Source: Bacteroidota bacterium
Lineage (GTDB): Bacteria; Bacteroidota; Bacteroidia; Bacteroidales; VadinHA17
Reading direction: 5' to 3'
DNA: 38,511 bases
Assembly: GCA_011050615.1 (NCBI GenBank)
Contig: DRFJ01000008.1
Location: 1-38,511 of the forward strand
Position 1 is the first letter of the stretch. The number at the start of each line of letters is the position of its first letter. The translations under genes and the position numbers were made by a program. Under the pieces are notes generated by a model, which ran no database searches, was not told the origin of the DNA, and saw nothing but the letters and a program-made list of their open reading frames with translations. Shown here piece after piece: positions 26,195-35,025 of this stretch.

Positions 26195-26236
26195 CAAAAA
26201 TATAAATATTTTATTAAGTTCATTAATTTTTGAACT
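26195..26236 (-). promoter_or_regulatory. Candidate regulator promoter with palindromic operator
   Basis: On the minus strand TATTTTTG (26202 to 26195) matches the Bacteroidetes -7 element TAnnTTTG and would start transcription near 26188, about 25 bases before the regulator ATG. The palindrome GTTC-N10-GAAC at 26218-26235, extended to AGTTCA/TGAACT, covers the expected -33 position, so a bound protein would block this promoter and could also affect the divergent symporter promoter. Confidence 0.5.
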
Positions 26237-26284
26237 AAAAAAACATATTATTTATTTTTACTGGCACAAATAAAAAAAAAGTCT

Positions 26285-26292
26285 TAGTTTTG
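26285..26292 (+). promoter_or_regulatory. Candidate -7 element for the symporter operon
   Basis: TAGTTTTG matches the Bacteroidetes -7 consensus TAnnTTTG exactly, with transcription expected near 26299, about 40 bases before the GTG at 26338. No good -33 TTTG is visible at the right distance, so activation by a regulator is possible. Confidence 0.5.
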
Positions 26293-26337
26293 GTTCTTTG
26301 AGAAAAATAGCTGATGTACAACTAATACCATATAAAA

Positions 26338-28149
26338 GTGTTACAGACTGTTGACTGGCTTATTGTGGCCACCTTTTTCGTTATCGTGATCGGAATAGGT
26401 TGGGTAGCCTCCAAAACGGCCGGGAAAGATACAACCGAATTTTTTCTTGGAGGAAGGGGCATGCCATGGTGGCTGCTGGGTATATCTATGGTAGCCTGTA
26501 CCTTTTCTGCCGACACGCCAAACCTTGTAACAGGTATGGTGCGTGAAGATGGTGTTGCCAAGAACTGGGCATGGTGGGCTTTTCTCATAACCGGAATGGT
26601 TACTGTGTTCATATATGCCAAGTTATGGAGACGGTCTAACGTAATGACCGACCTTGAATATTACGAATTAAGATACAGTGGCAAGGCTGCTTCCTTCCTG
26701 AGGGGATTCAGGGCACTTTACCTGGGGGTATTTTTTAATACTTTGATTATGGGAACCGTCACACTGGCAGCCATAAAAATTGGTGGAGTTATGCTGGGCA
26801 TCAAACCATGGCAGGCAGTGGCCGGCGGTTCACTCGTGGTAATGATATATGCCTCCCTCGGTGGATTGAAGGGTGTAATCTGGGCTGATTTCTTCCAGTA
26901 CAGTATAGCTATGTTCGGAGCGGTTCTTGCAGCAGTGGTTGCTGTGAAACAACCTGAAGTAAATGGTCTCGAGAACTTATTGTCAAATCCTGCCCTGCAG
27001 GAAAAGATAAAGGTCCTGCCCGACTTTCATAATCCCTCGGTGTGGGTGACTCTTCTGCTTATCCCCGTGGCGGTACAATGGTGGGCTGTCTGGTATCCCG
27101 GGGCTGAGCCGGGAGGAGGAGGATATATAGCCCAGAGGATGTTATCGGCAAAAAATGAAAAGAATGCCATTGGGGCCACCCTCCTTTTTAATTTTGCACA
27201 TTATGCTCTCAGACCATGGCCATGGATAATAGTTGCCCTGGCTTCCGTTATCATTTACCCTGACCTGGATTCGATTCGCGCACAGTTCCCTGATATTTCC
27301 GATACCTATCTTAAAGATGATATTGCCTACCCGGTTATGCTTTCAAAGCTGGGGCCAGGCTGGCTGGGGCTGGTAACAGCATCAATTATTGCTGCATACA
27401 TGTCGACAATAGGCACCCACCTTAACTGGGGTTCATCCTACGTTGTAAATGATTTCTACAGGCGCTTTGTAAAACCTGGGGCACCTGAAAAAGAACTGGT
27501 GAAAGTTGGAAGGATAACAACCGTTTCATTAATGGTAATAGCAGGTCTCCTGGCCCTTTTCTTCCTCAATAATGCAACTCAGGCCTTTGATGTCCTGCTT
27601 CTCTCGGGTGCCGGAACAGGAGCAATTTACCTGCTCAGATGGTTCTGGTGGAGAATTAATGCATGGACCGAGATCGCTGCCATGATAACCGCCACAATAT
27701 CAGCAATCGTACTGGTGTTCTTTGTCCCCGACAGCTCAATACAGTTCTGGGTACTCGATGGCTTTACGTCCAAGCTGCTGGTCGCAGTATTTATAACCAC
27801 AGCAGTCTGGATAGTCACAACATTTTTAACTTCGCCCGAAACAAAAGAAACATTAAGGACATTCTACCGCAAAACCAGGCCAGGGGGTCCGGGCTGGAAA
27901 AAAGTGGTCGAAGAGGCCAGGGCTGAAGGAGAACTCATTATCGATAGCCGGGACGACGGGCGCAAGTGGGAAATGCCTTTGCAGATACTCTGCGTTTTTA
28001 TCGGCGCAATTTCCATCTACAGTGCGCTATTTTCGATTGGAAGCTTTGTTTATCTTAAGCCGTGGCTTGGTTCAATGTTTGCCGTGGCAGCAGTTGCAGG
28101 AACGATATTCCTCTTCAGAGCCTTTGGCAAACTAAATGCTGATAAATAA
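26338..28149 (+). CDS. Sodium/solute symporter (SSS family)
   Basis: The 603-residue membrane protein has about 13 hydrophobic segments. It has the SSS hallmarks TTEFFLGGRGMPWWLLGISMV near the start, SADTPN in the first unwound helix region, and ASIIAAYMSTIGTHLNWGSSYVVNDFYRR in the eighth-helix region with the sodium-site Ser/Thr residues. It would bring a sugar into the cytoplasm with sodium. The start is the GTG at 26338; an in-frame stop five codons upstream excludes a longer form. It leads a three-gene operon with the kinase and GH123 genes. An N-acetylhexosamine is the reasonable guess for its cargo. Confidence 0.92.
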   Translation: MLQTVDWLIVATFFVIVIGIGWVASKTAGKDTTEFFLGGRGMPWWLLGISMVACTFSADTPNLVTGMVREDGVAKNWAWWAFLITGMVTVFIYAKLWRRSNVMTDLEYYELRYSGKAASFLRGFRALYLGVFFNTLIMGTVTLAAIKIGGVMLGIKPWQAVAGGSLVVMIYASLGGLKGVIWADFFQYSIAMFGAVLAAVVAVKQPEVNGLENLLSNPALQEKIKVLPDFHNPSVWVTLLLIPVAVQWWAVWYPGAEPGGGGYIAQRMLSAKNEKNAIGATLLFNFAHYALRPWPWIIVALASVIIYPDLDSIRAQFPDISDTYLKDDIAYPVMLSKLGPGWLGLVTASIIAAYMSTIGTHLNWGSSYVVNDFYRRFVKPGAPEKELVKVGRITTVSLMVIAGLLALFFLNNATQAFDVLLLSGAGTGAIYLLRWFWWRINAWTEIAAMITATISAIVLVFFVPDSSIQFWVLDGFTSKLLVAVFITTAVWIVTTFLTSPETKETLRTFYRKTRPGGPGWKKVVEEARAEGELIIDSRDDGRKWEMPLQILCVFIGAISIYSALFSIGSFVYLKPWLGSMFAVAAVAGTIFLFRAFGKLNADK

Positions 28150-28163
28150 AAGAATGTTATATC

Positions 28164-29264
28164 ATGTCATCCGCCAGTGAACTTGTAAATATCTTTAAAA
28201 GGTTCAGGGCTGAAGGTACTTTCGCGGAAGGTAAAGTCTTTGGCACCGGTCACATTCACGATACATATAAAATTGAAACAAAAGAAGCAAACAGGGATTA
28301 CCTGCTTCAGAAACTGAACAGTAAAATATTCACTGATATCCCGGGACTGCAGGAAAACATTTTCAGGGTTAGCAATCATATCAGACAGAAGCTTACTGAG
28401 AATGGAGAAAGTGATATCGACAGGAAATGCCTCACAGTTATAAAAACAAATGATGGCAGAACATGGTTCCGGGACCATAAAGGGGATTACTGGAGGATGT
28501 TCATTTTTATTCCCGATCACCATTCCTTTGACGAAGTAAAAAACCCCATCCAGGCATATGAAGGAGGTAAGGCAATAGGACGCTTCCAGTCGCTCCTGTC
28601 CGATCTCCCGGGCCCCAGGTTAAATGAAACCATTCCATATTTTCATGATGTGGAAAGAAGACTGGAAACCTTCCACATGGCACTTAAAGAGGATGCTGTG
28701 TCACGCGCCGAAAGAGTGAAAGATGAAATCAGCTTTGTCCTTGCCAGGCAGGAAGAAATGAAGACAATACCCAGGCTGGGGCAGCAGGGTAAAATTCCCC
28801 TGAGGATAACACATAACGATACCAAATTCAATAATATTCTGTTTGACGAACACGACAGGGCTCTGTGTTTAATAGATCTTGACACCGTAATGCCCGGTTA
28901 CGTGCATTATGATTTCGGCGACTCCATCCGGACAGCAGCCAATGCGGCGGCCGAAGATGAGGAAGATCTTTCAAAAGTATATGCAGACCTGGAAATTTAT
29001 GAGGCATTTACAAGGGGTTACCTGCAACAGATAAGTAATATACTTGAGCCCTCAGAGATAGAATACCTTGCCCTCGCCCCCTCTTTTATGACCTTTGTCA
29101 TGGGCCTTAGATTCCTTACAGACTATATCATGGGCGACGTTTATTATAAGATTCACAAACCGAACCATAATATATTAAGATCGCGTGCCCAGTTCAGGTT
29201 GATCGAGGACTTTGAAATGAAACTTGAAACGATGAAATCCATAATTTCAGATATTATTAATTAA
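28164..29264 (+). CDS. nahK: N-acetylhexosamine 1-kinase-like phosphotransferase
   Basis: The 366-residue protein belongs to the aminoglycoside-phosphotransferase fold and matches NahK-type kinases in length and motifs. GTGHIHDTYKIET is the nucleotide loop, ITHNDTKFNNILFD contains the catalytic Asp 219 (HND), and LIDLDTVMPGYVHYDFGD is the metal-binding region. NahK phosphorylates N-acetylgalactosamine or N-acetylglucosamine at C1, which leads to UDP-sugars or salvage instead of the 6-phosphate route. It follows the symporter by 14 bases and precedes GH123 by 30, so the cargo, kinase and hydrolase are presumably matched. Homoserine-type kinases are less likely given the context. Confidence 0.75.
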   Translation: MSSASELVNIFKRFRAEGTFAEGKVFGTGHIHDTYKIETKEANRDYLLQKLNSKIFTDIPGLQENIFRVSNHIRQKLTENGESDIDRKCLTVIKTNDGRTWFRDHKGDYWRMFIFIPDHHSFDEVKNPIQAYEGGKAIGRFQSLLSDLPGPRLNETIPYFHDVERRLETFHMALKEDAVSRAERVKDEISFVLARQEEMKTIPRLGQQGKIPLRITHNDTKFNNILFDEHDRALCLIDLDTVMPGYVHYDFGDSIRTAANAAAEDEEDLSKVYADLEIYEAFTRGYLQQISNILEPSEIEYLALAPSFMTFVMGLRFLTDYIMGDVYYKIHKPNHNILRSRAQFRLIEDFEMKLETMKSIISDIIN

Positions 29265-29294
29265 TTTTAGTGATATCAATCAAAATCTTCAGCC

Positions 29295-31058
29295 ATGAGA
29301 CTAGTATCGCTTATATCCACAGTCATAATCATTATTGCGTTTGCATGCCGTGAGGGCCAGTCTCCTGACAGGACTTTCGAAGAACCTGCTGACCCTGAAG
29401 GGCTTGAAACCGCAGACTGGGCTGAAGTAAGTGAAAATCTCAATTCCGGCTTTGGAGATACTAATGTAAGGTACAGCAGGAGCAAGCCTCCCGGTGGAGA
29501 TATAAGTTCCGAGTTATCCCTTACCGGGTGGAAGGGTGAAAAAGTGCATGGACAGTTACTTTTCTGGTCTGCATCCGATCAGGGGAAAATTATTGTAACC
29601 GGTGAAAAAAGCGAAGGAGGTGTTTTTGTTCCCGACAGTACTATCATTATAAGGACGGTAAAATATGTTCTCTCTGATGAATTCATGACGGGGTGTGGTT
29701 ACAGGGACAAAGACACCATTGCTTCCTTTCTTATGCCGGACGTGCTTGACAACACAAATACTTTTATTCTGCCCGGTATGCAGACAAGGCCTGTCTGGAT
29801 CAGCATACCCATACCTGCCGAAACCAGTCCCGGTAATTATAATTTCAGGTTACAATGCTCATCTGCCCTTGATACGGTGTATCACACCCTTAAGCTTGAG
29901 GTGCAGGAAAAAATGTTAGCCCCACCTTCCGAATGGTCATTTCACCTTGACCTCTGGCAAAATCCCTTCGCCGTGGCAAGGTATCACAAGGTAAAACTTT
30001 GGTCGCAGGAACACATGGACCTTCTCAAACCATTGCTAACAATGCTTGCCGGAGCAGGGCAGAAATGCATTACCACCACAATAAGCAACCAGCCCTGGGG
30101 AGGACAAACATATGATCCCTATGAAACAATGATAACATGGATAAAGAATTCTGAAGGGTTCTGGGATTATGATTATTCCGTTTTTGACCAGTATGTTGAA
30201 CTCGCAATAAGTTGTGGTATTGATGAACAGATAAACTGTTTCTCAATGGTCCCGTGGGGTAATGAATATAGGTGGTTTGACCAGGATTCTGGTAAATTCG
30301 TAAGCGCTAATGCCATTCCGGGATCAGAGGAATATATTAATATATGGAAGCCTTTTCTGGACGATTTCAGGGTTCACCTCATGGAGATGGGATGGCTCGG
30401 AAAAACTGCCATCGCCCTTGATGAGAGAAACCATGAGGAGATGACTAATATGATTGCTTTCCTCAGGGAAGCGGCTCCGGATTTTAAAATTGCCATGGCA
30501 GGGCACTTCTTTGAAGACCTTAGCAGGGATATTTATGATTTCAGTTACAACTGGCAGGATATATCAGGAGACACGAAAGGGCATATTCAAAAAAGGGAAG
30601 AAAAAGGCCAGATCACTACCTATTACGTAGCCTGTAGCATTCCGGAACCAAATACATTCACCTTCTCCCCTCCCGCTCAATCGGCATATCTGGGCTGGCT
30701 CTCGGCAGCAATGGGCTTTGACGGCTTCCTCAGGTGGGCTTATAACAGCTGGCCTGAAAATCCCCTCTATGATTCAAGGTTTATAACATGGCCTTCCGGA
30801 GATACCTACATGGTTTACCCCGGGGCCAGAAGCTCGGTACGCTTTGAAAAGCTTATCGATGGAATACAGGACTATGAAAAGATAAGACTGTTAAGGAAGG
30901 AACTGGCTCTTAACCCTTCAATGGAAGCTGCAGAAGCTGAGCTGAGGATAAGTGAGTTCCTTGATAAAATCAATACTGCTTCACCTGACAGCCTGCCTGC
31001 GCATGAAATAATAAAGACAGGCAGGCAGATGCTGAATGAAATCAGCAGGATAAAGTAG
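29295..31058 (+). CDS. GH123/DUF4091-type N-acetyl-beta-galactosaminidase-like lipoprotein
   Basis: The 587-residue protein has a lipoprotein signal ending AFAC (Cys 18), an N-terminal beta domain to about residue 205, and a TIM-barrel catalytic domain with the family start SEWSFHLDLWQNPFAVARYH. The adjacent acid pair Asp 376-Glu 377 (TAIALDERNHEEM) is the substrate-assisted catalytic dyad described for GH123, and the end YPGARSSVRFEKLIDGIQDYE is typical. GH123 releases N-acetylgalactosamine from beta-linked glycans. Being a lipoprotein it acts outside the cytoplasm, upstream of the symporter and kinase with which it is co-transcribed. Confidence 0.88.
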   Translation: MRLVSLISTVIIIIAFACREGQSPDRTFEEPADPEGLETADWAEVSENLNSGFGDTNVRYSRSKPPGGDISSELSLTGWKGEKVHGQLLFWSASDQGKIIVTGEKSEGGVFVPDSTIIIRTVKYVLSDEFMTGCGYRDKDTIASFLMPDVLDNTNTFILPGMQTRPVWISIPIPAETSPGNYNFRLQCSSALDTVYHTLKLEVQEKMLAPPSEWSFHLDLWQNPFAVARYHKVKLWSQEHMDLLKPLLTMLAGAGQKCITTTISNQPWGGQTYDPYETMITWIKNSEGFWDYDYSVFDQYVELAISCGIDEQINCFSMVPWGNEYRWFDQDSGKFVSANAIPGSEEYINIWKPFLDDFRVHLMEMGWLGKTAIALDERNHEEMTNMIAFLREAAPDFKIAMAGHFFEDLSRDIYDFSYNWQDISGDTKGHIQKREEKGQITTYYVACSIPEPNTFTFSPPAQSAYLGWLSAAMGFDGFLRWAYNSWPENPLYDSRFITWPSGDTYMVYPGARSSVRFEKLIDGIQDYEKIRLLRKELALNPSMEAAEAELRISEFLDKINTASPDSLPAHEIIKTGRQMLNEISRIK

Positions 31059-31080
31059 ATTGAGGCTAAGGCTGAGGCTA

Positions 31081-33771
31081 TCAGAACCAGTGATCTTTCA
31101 TTACTGTCATTTCATGCTCCATGACCTTATCACCTGCCACAAGCCTGACCTTATAATTACCCGGTCCTGCTTTCCCCTGTATGTAATCCATACTCCCAAG
31201 GCGTTGTATGATATCCTGCTCAGACAGACCATAAGACTTGTATCTTTCCACCATGCGGCTCATCTGTTCTTTCTCTCTTTCAGTCCTTTCCCTGATTATT
31301 TTTGAATGGTTCCACTGAAATTTATGAAATCCTGCCTCACTATCAGCCTCTTCTTCGAATATTACTCTTTCACCATCAAGTATTTGCAATGTAATATTAC
31401 TCTCCGATCCGTCAGTATAGTAATAAACGGGCACTCCCGGGCTTTCACTTTCACCGTTAAAATTACTTGAGGAGCTTTCACGACTGAGGCCTGCGACCCA
31501 CTGGTAACTTGTTTCAGGTTTAAAAAGCATCAGTGATGACTCGTTGTTTTCTGGGTTTAACTGTGACAGGAAAGATATATCAGCAATCCATATACTGCGT
31601 CCATGAGTTGCCACTATAAGATCATTCTCACGTGGATGAATTTTGAGATCCTCAACGGGGCAATAAGGCATATTATTCCTTAAAGAATGCCATGTTCTGC
31701 CCCTGTCAAAGGACACATAAACTGCCTTTGTTGAACCCACAAACAGAAGATTGGGATTGCCGGGATGTTCCCTTATCACGCACAGTGGTTCATCGGGTAA
31801 ACCTGTATTTATTTGTTGCCATGTCTCACCAAAGTCATCTGTTTTCCAGGCAAAGGCTCTGAAATCATCTTCTCTGTATCCTGTTACCGTTACATATGCT
31901 GAGCCTGCGTCAGCATATGATGGTTCCACCCTGCTGACCCAGTAACCGGGGTGACCTGGTATATTGGCCGTAACATCAATCCATTCATCGCCATCATTCT
32001 TTGTCAGCCACACCTTGCCATCATCGGTGCCAAGCCAGATAAGGCCCTGTTGGACCGGGGACTCATCCATAGTAACTATTGTACAATACTGTATATTACC
32101 TGTACCCTGTATCCTTGCCTCGTCAGCGGTGGTCAGGTCAGGGCTAATAAGGGTCCATGACTCTCCCCTGTTATCTGATTTAACCACCTTGTTTCCTGCA
32201 TGGTATATGGTTGAACTATTGTGAGGTGATATAACTATTGGAGCATTCCATGCCCATCTCTCCATATCAGGGTACCTTATGTTTTTTGATTCACCTGTTA
32301 TCAGGTCGAGTCTCCTTATTGGCCCGAACTGTGATTCATTGTAAAGCCACCGGTTATTGTCGGGATCAACCACGTTGTACATGCCATCCCCGCCGCCAAC
32401 ACTTATCCAGTCTTCAAGCTTTACCGGGCTGCCATCTTTTTTCGTGGAAGGTCCTTTAACAGAACCGTTATCCTGCATACCCCCGTATACATTGTATGGG
32501 TATGCCATATCATAACCAACAGCTACGAACTGTCCAACATCCTTAAAATCCGGGTGATACCAGTTATCTCCTCCATCGTAGCTTATTCCCATTCCATGAT
32601 CATAACCCAGCATAATATGCTTCGGGTTTTCAGGATCGATCCACATAGCATGATTATCTCCGCCGAAATTAAATGGTCTGCGCCATTCCTTACCTCCGTT
32701 AACTGTTTCCCACATTCGCACACCCAGTACATAAAGGTGATCCGGATCGAGGGGATCAACAGCCATTTGCTGGTAATAGTATGCAGGTCCTCCGCCAACA
32801 TCTTCACCATCCGGGCTGACTTTTCTCCAGCTCATTCCCCTGTCATCCGAACGATACACCTCATCACCTGTTTCCCTGCCTTCCGGTGGTATACCGTTCA
32901 AAAGCTGCCTGTATCTTTCTTCGTCGGAGATCCCGGGTATATTATTATTTTCCATATTGGCATAGACTATTTCAGGATCCGAGGGTGAAATAGCTATACC
33001 TATCCTGCCAAGCATACCTGAAGGAAGTCCTTCTGTCAGTTTTGTCCATTTTTTACCTCCATCAGTTGTTTTATAAATGCCGCTGCCCGGCCCTCCTGCA
33101 TTAAAGGTCCATGGTCGTCTGACTTTATCATAAGCAGCTGCATATAAGATATCCGGGTCAGAAGGGTCAATGGCAAGGTCAACTACACCGATATGTTTTC
33201 CATGATCCACAATGTCAAGCACCTTAGTCCATTTTTTTCCTCCATCAGTGGTTTTATACACACCCCTTTCTCCGTTTTCGGAATATAGAGGGCCTTCCGC
33301 AGCCACCCATACAACCTCACTGTTTCCGGGATGAATAATTATGCGACCTATATGATGTGACTCAGGCAGGCCCGTATTGGTCCATGTCATTCCCCCGTCA
33401 GTCGACTTATAAATACCGTCACCATAGTAGGCCGTCCGGCTGTTATTAGCTTCACCTGTCCCAACCCATACTATTTCCGGATTATTCTGGTCTACCGCTA
33501 TGTCACCTATGCTTATTGCACCGGCATCTTCAAACAAAACATTGAATGTTATGCCATTATCCTCGGTCTTCCATAGTCCCCCTGTAGCAAGGGCTGCATA
33601 AAAAGTTGCCGGGTTTTTCTCAACAACAGCAAAATCAACATAACGCCCACCCTGGCGGCTTGGTCCGATTGACCTGTAATGCACAGCATTCAGTATGCTT
33701 TCGTCTATTTTCTGAGCATTTGTACTTATAGCCATAAGAAGGGTCAGAAGAGACAGAACTAGCTTTTTCAT
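31081..33771 (-). CDS. Exported Asp-box (BNR) repeat beta-propeller protein
   Basis: The 896-residue protein starts with a signal peptide (LLTLLMAISTNAQ) and is built mostly of beta-propeller repeats. At least eleven Asp-box-like motifs occur, for example STDGGMTWTN, TTDGGKKWTK (twice), SDDRGMSWRK, SDNRGESWTL and TDDFGETWQQ. The residues after about 730 form a beta domain with a coil (ERTEREKEQMSRMVERYKS) and no propeller motif. It resembles the VPS10/sortilin-like and BNR proteins often labelled glycosyl hydrolase, but I see no sialidase Arg triad, so catalysis is unproved. It converges with the GH123 gene, 22 bases apart, and need not belong to that locus. Confidence 0.82.
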   Translation of the reverse strand: MKKLVLSLLTLLMAISTNAQKIDESILNAVHYRSIGPSRQGGRYVDFAVVEKNPATFYAALATGGLWKTEDNGITFNVLFEDAGAISIGDIAVDQNNPEIVWVGTGEANNSRTAYYGDGIYKSTDGGMTWTNTGLPESHHIGRIIIHPGNSEVVWVAAEGPLYSENGERGVYKTTDGGKKWTKVLDIVDHGKHIGVVDLAIDPSDPDILYAAAYDKVRRPWTFNAGGPGSGIYKTTDGGKKWTKLTEGLPSGMLGRIGIAISPSDPEIVYANMENNNIPGISDEERYRQLLNGIPPEGRETGDEVYRSDDRGMSWRKVSPDGEDVGGGPAYYYQQMAVDPLDPDHLYVLGVRMWETVNGGKEWRRPFNFGGDNHAMWIDPENPKHIMLGYDHGMGISYDGGDNWYHPDFKDVGQFVAVGYDMAYPYNVYGGMQDNGSVKGPSTKKDGSPVKLEDWISVGGGDGMYNVVDPDNNRWLYNESQFGPIRRLDLITGESKNIRYPDMERWAWNAPIVISPHNSSTIYHAGNKVVKSDNRGESWTLISPDLTTADEARIQGTGNIQYCTIVTMDESPVQQGLIWLGTDDGKVWLTKNDGDEWIDVTANIPGHPGYWVSRVEPSYADAGSAYVTVTGYREDDFRAFAWKTDDFGETWQQINTGLPDEPLCVIREHPGNPNLLFVGSTKAVYVSFDRGRTWHSLRNNMPYCPVEDLKIHPRENDLIVATHGRSIWIADISFLSQLNPENNESSLMLFKPETSYQWVAGLSRESSSSNFNGESESPGVPVYYYTDGSESNITLQILDGERVIFEEEADSEAGFHKFQWNHSKIIRERTEREKEQMSRMVERYKSYGLSEQDIIQRLGSMDYIQGKAGPGNYKVRLVAGDKVMEHEMTVMKDHWF
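33044..33258. repeat. Pair of 32-base direct repeats inside the Asp-box gene
   Basis: Bases 33044-33075 and 33227-33258 agree at 30 of 32 positions. Both encode the Asp-box motif TTDGGKKWTK and neighbours, so they are a recent duplication or gene conversion between propeller repeats rather than a mobile repeat. Confidence 0.85.
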
Positions 33772-33958
33772 AATAGTTATTTATTGGTTCTTTATCGTTA
33801 AAGCTTAATATGATAATTGGCAATTTAAGGTATATTTCCAGAAAAGAGCCATTTTATTATTATTTTTAGCTTCTGTTTTAACAGCTTTTAACAATAGATT
33901 TTTTCTAACTTGTACGGGGCTTTGATGAAATGAGCAGACATATCAAAAAATAATATAA

Positions 33959-35017
33959 GTGATCAGGAGACAGAGAATTGGAATACTTACAGCCGGTGGT
34001 GACTGCCCCGGCCTGAATGCAGCCATAAGAGGTGTTGCCAAAACAGCAATTGTCAGGCATGGGATGGAAGTATTTGGCATATCTGACGGTTTCCTCGGTT
34101 TAATTAACAAGGAATATGTGGAATTAACCGAAAAGAGTTTATCAGGGATTTTAACACTTGGAGGTACAATACTGGGGACATCAAGGGTAAAGCCGTTCAA
34201 AAAGAAGGCTAATGGCGACAGTGCAATCAGCAAGCCTGAACTCATAAAGGAGCATTATGACCAGATGGGTCTCGACTGCCTTGTATGTATCGGGGGTAAC
34301 GGAACACAGAAAACTGCATACCGCCTCGCACAGGAAGGACTGAATGTGGTAGGTATACCAAAAACCATAGACAATGATGTGTTTGGTACCGAAATGACTT
34401 TTGGATTTGATTCGGCAGTGAATATTGCTACGGAGGCAATTGACAGGCTCCATTCAACGGCAAACAGTCATAAGAGGATAATTGTAATTGAAGTCATGGG
34501 ACACAATGCGGGCTGGATAGCCTTATATGCCGGACTGGCCGGAGGAGGTGATGTCATACTTATCCCGGAACTGGAAATGAATATTGATTCAGTTAACCGC
34601 TACCTCGAAGAAAGGGCCTGCAAGAATAAGGATTATTCAATAGTTGTTGTTGCCGAAGGAGTGTCACCAAAAAGGAAAAAGAAATCAGCAGCCGAATACA
34701 TAGCAAAGATGATAAGTGAAAGAACAGGACTGGAAACCCGTGAAACTGTGCTTGGTTACGTACAGAGAGGCGGGACTCCCTCACCAATGGACCGTATCCT
34801 GGCAACAAGGTACGGGGCTGCCGCCGTTGAACTTATAGCAAATAATGACTACGGTAAAATGGTTACCCTGAGAAGTGATAATATAGTCCCTGTTCCTTTG
34901 GAGGAAATAGCAGGAAAACTTAAGGTCGTAACTGAAGATCATCCACTTGTAATGAAAGCAAGGGGGATGGGAACCTGTTTCGGTACTGACGGATCAATAC
35001 GTGAAAACAAAGATTAA
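33959..35017 (+). CDS. pfkA: 6-phosphofructokinase (mixed ATP/PPi-type active site)
   Basis: The 352-residue enzyme phosphorylates fructose 6-phosphate in glycolysis. GGDCPGLNAAIRG (13-25) is the donor loop, GGNGT (112-116) follows, then PKTIDND (134-140) with the catalytic Asp, and VMGHNAGWIA. Gly 115 matches ATP-dependent enzymes, while Lys 135 in PKTIDND is the residue of PPi-type enzymes. This combination is known for group III PFKs, most of which use ATP. The GTG at 33959 is the only possible start, as a TAA directly precedes it. It is divergent from the Asp-box gene (187-base gap, no clear promoter seen) and lies 8 bases before ppk. Confidence 0.92.
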   Translation: MIRRQRIGILTAGGDCPGLNAAIRGVAKTAIVRHGMEVFGISDGFLGLINKEYVELTEKSLSGILTLGGTILGTSRVKPFKKKANGDSAISKPELIKEHYDQMGLDCLVCIGGNGTQKTAYRLAQEGLNVVGIPKTIDNDVFGTEMTFGFDSAVNIATEAIDRLHSTANSHKRIIVIEVMGHNAGWIALYAGLAGGGDVILIPELEMNIDSVNRYLEERACKNKDYSIVVVAEGVSPKRKKKSAAEYIAKMISERTGLETRETVLGYVQRGGTPSPMDRILATRYGAAAVELIANNDYGKMVTLRSDNIVPVPLEEIAGKLKVVTEDHPLVMKARGMGTCFGTDGSIRENKD

Positions 35018-35025
35018 ACCGGAGT

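Noticed and set aside
26291..26296. GGTTC half-site near the symporter promoter as a further regulator site
   Set aside because: There is no GAAC arm at 10-base spacing; the same single half-site also occurs near 33785 without a partner.
31060..31305. Plus-strand open frame of 81 codons after the GH123 gene
   Set aside because: It lies over the C-terminal coding part of the Asp-box gene on the other strand and has no coding character of its own.
33044..33258. Repeats considered as a CRISPR-like array
   Set aside because: Only two copies, inside a coding frame and encoding the same protein motif.
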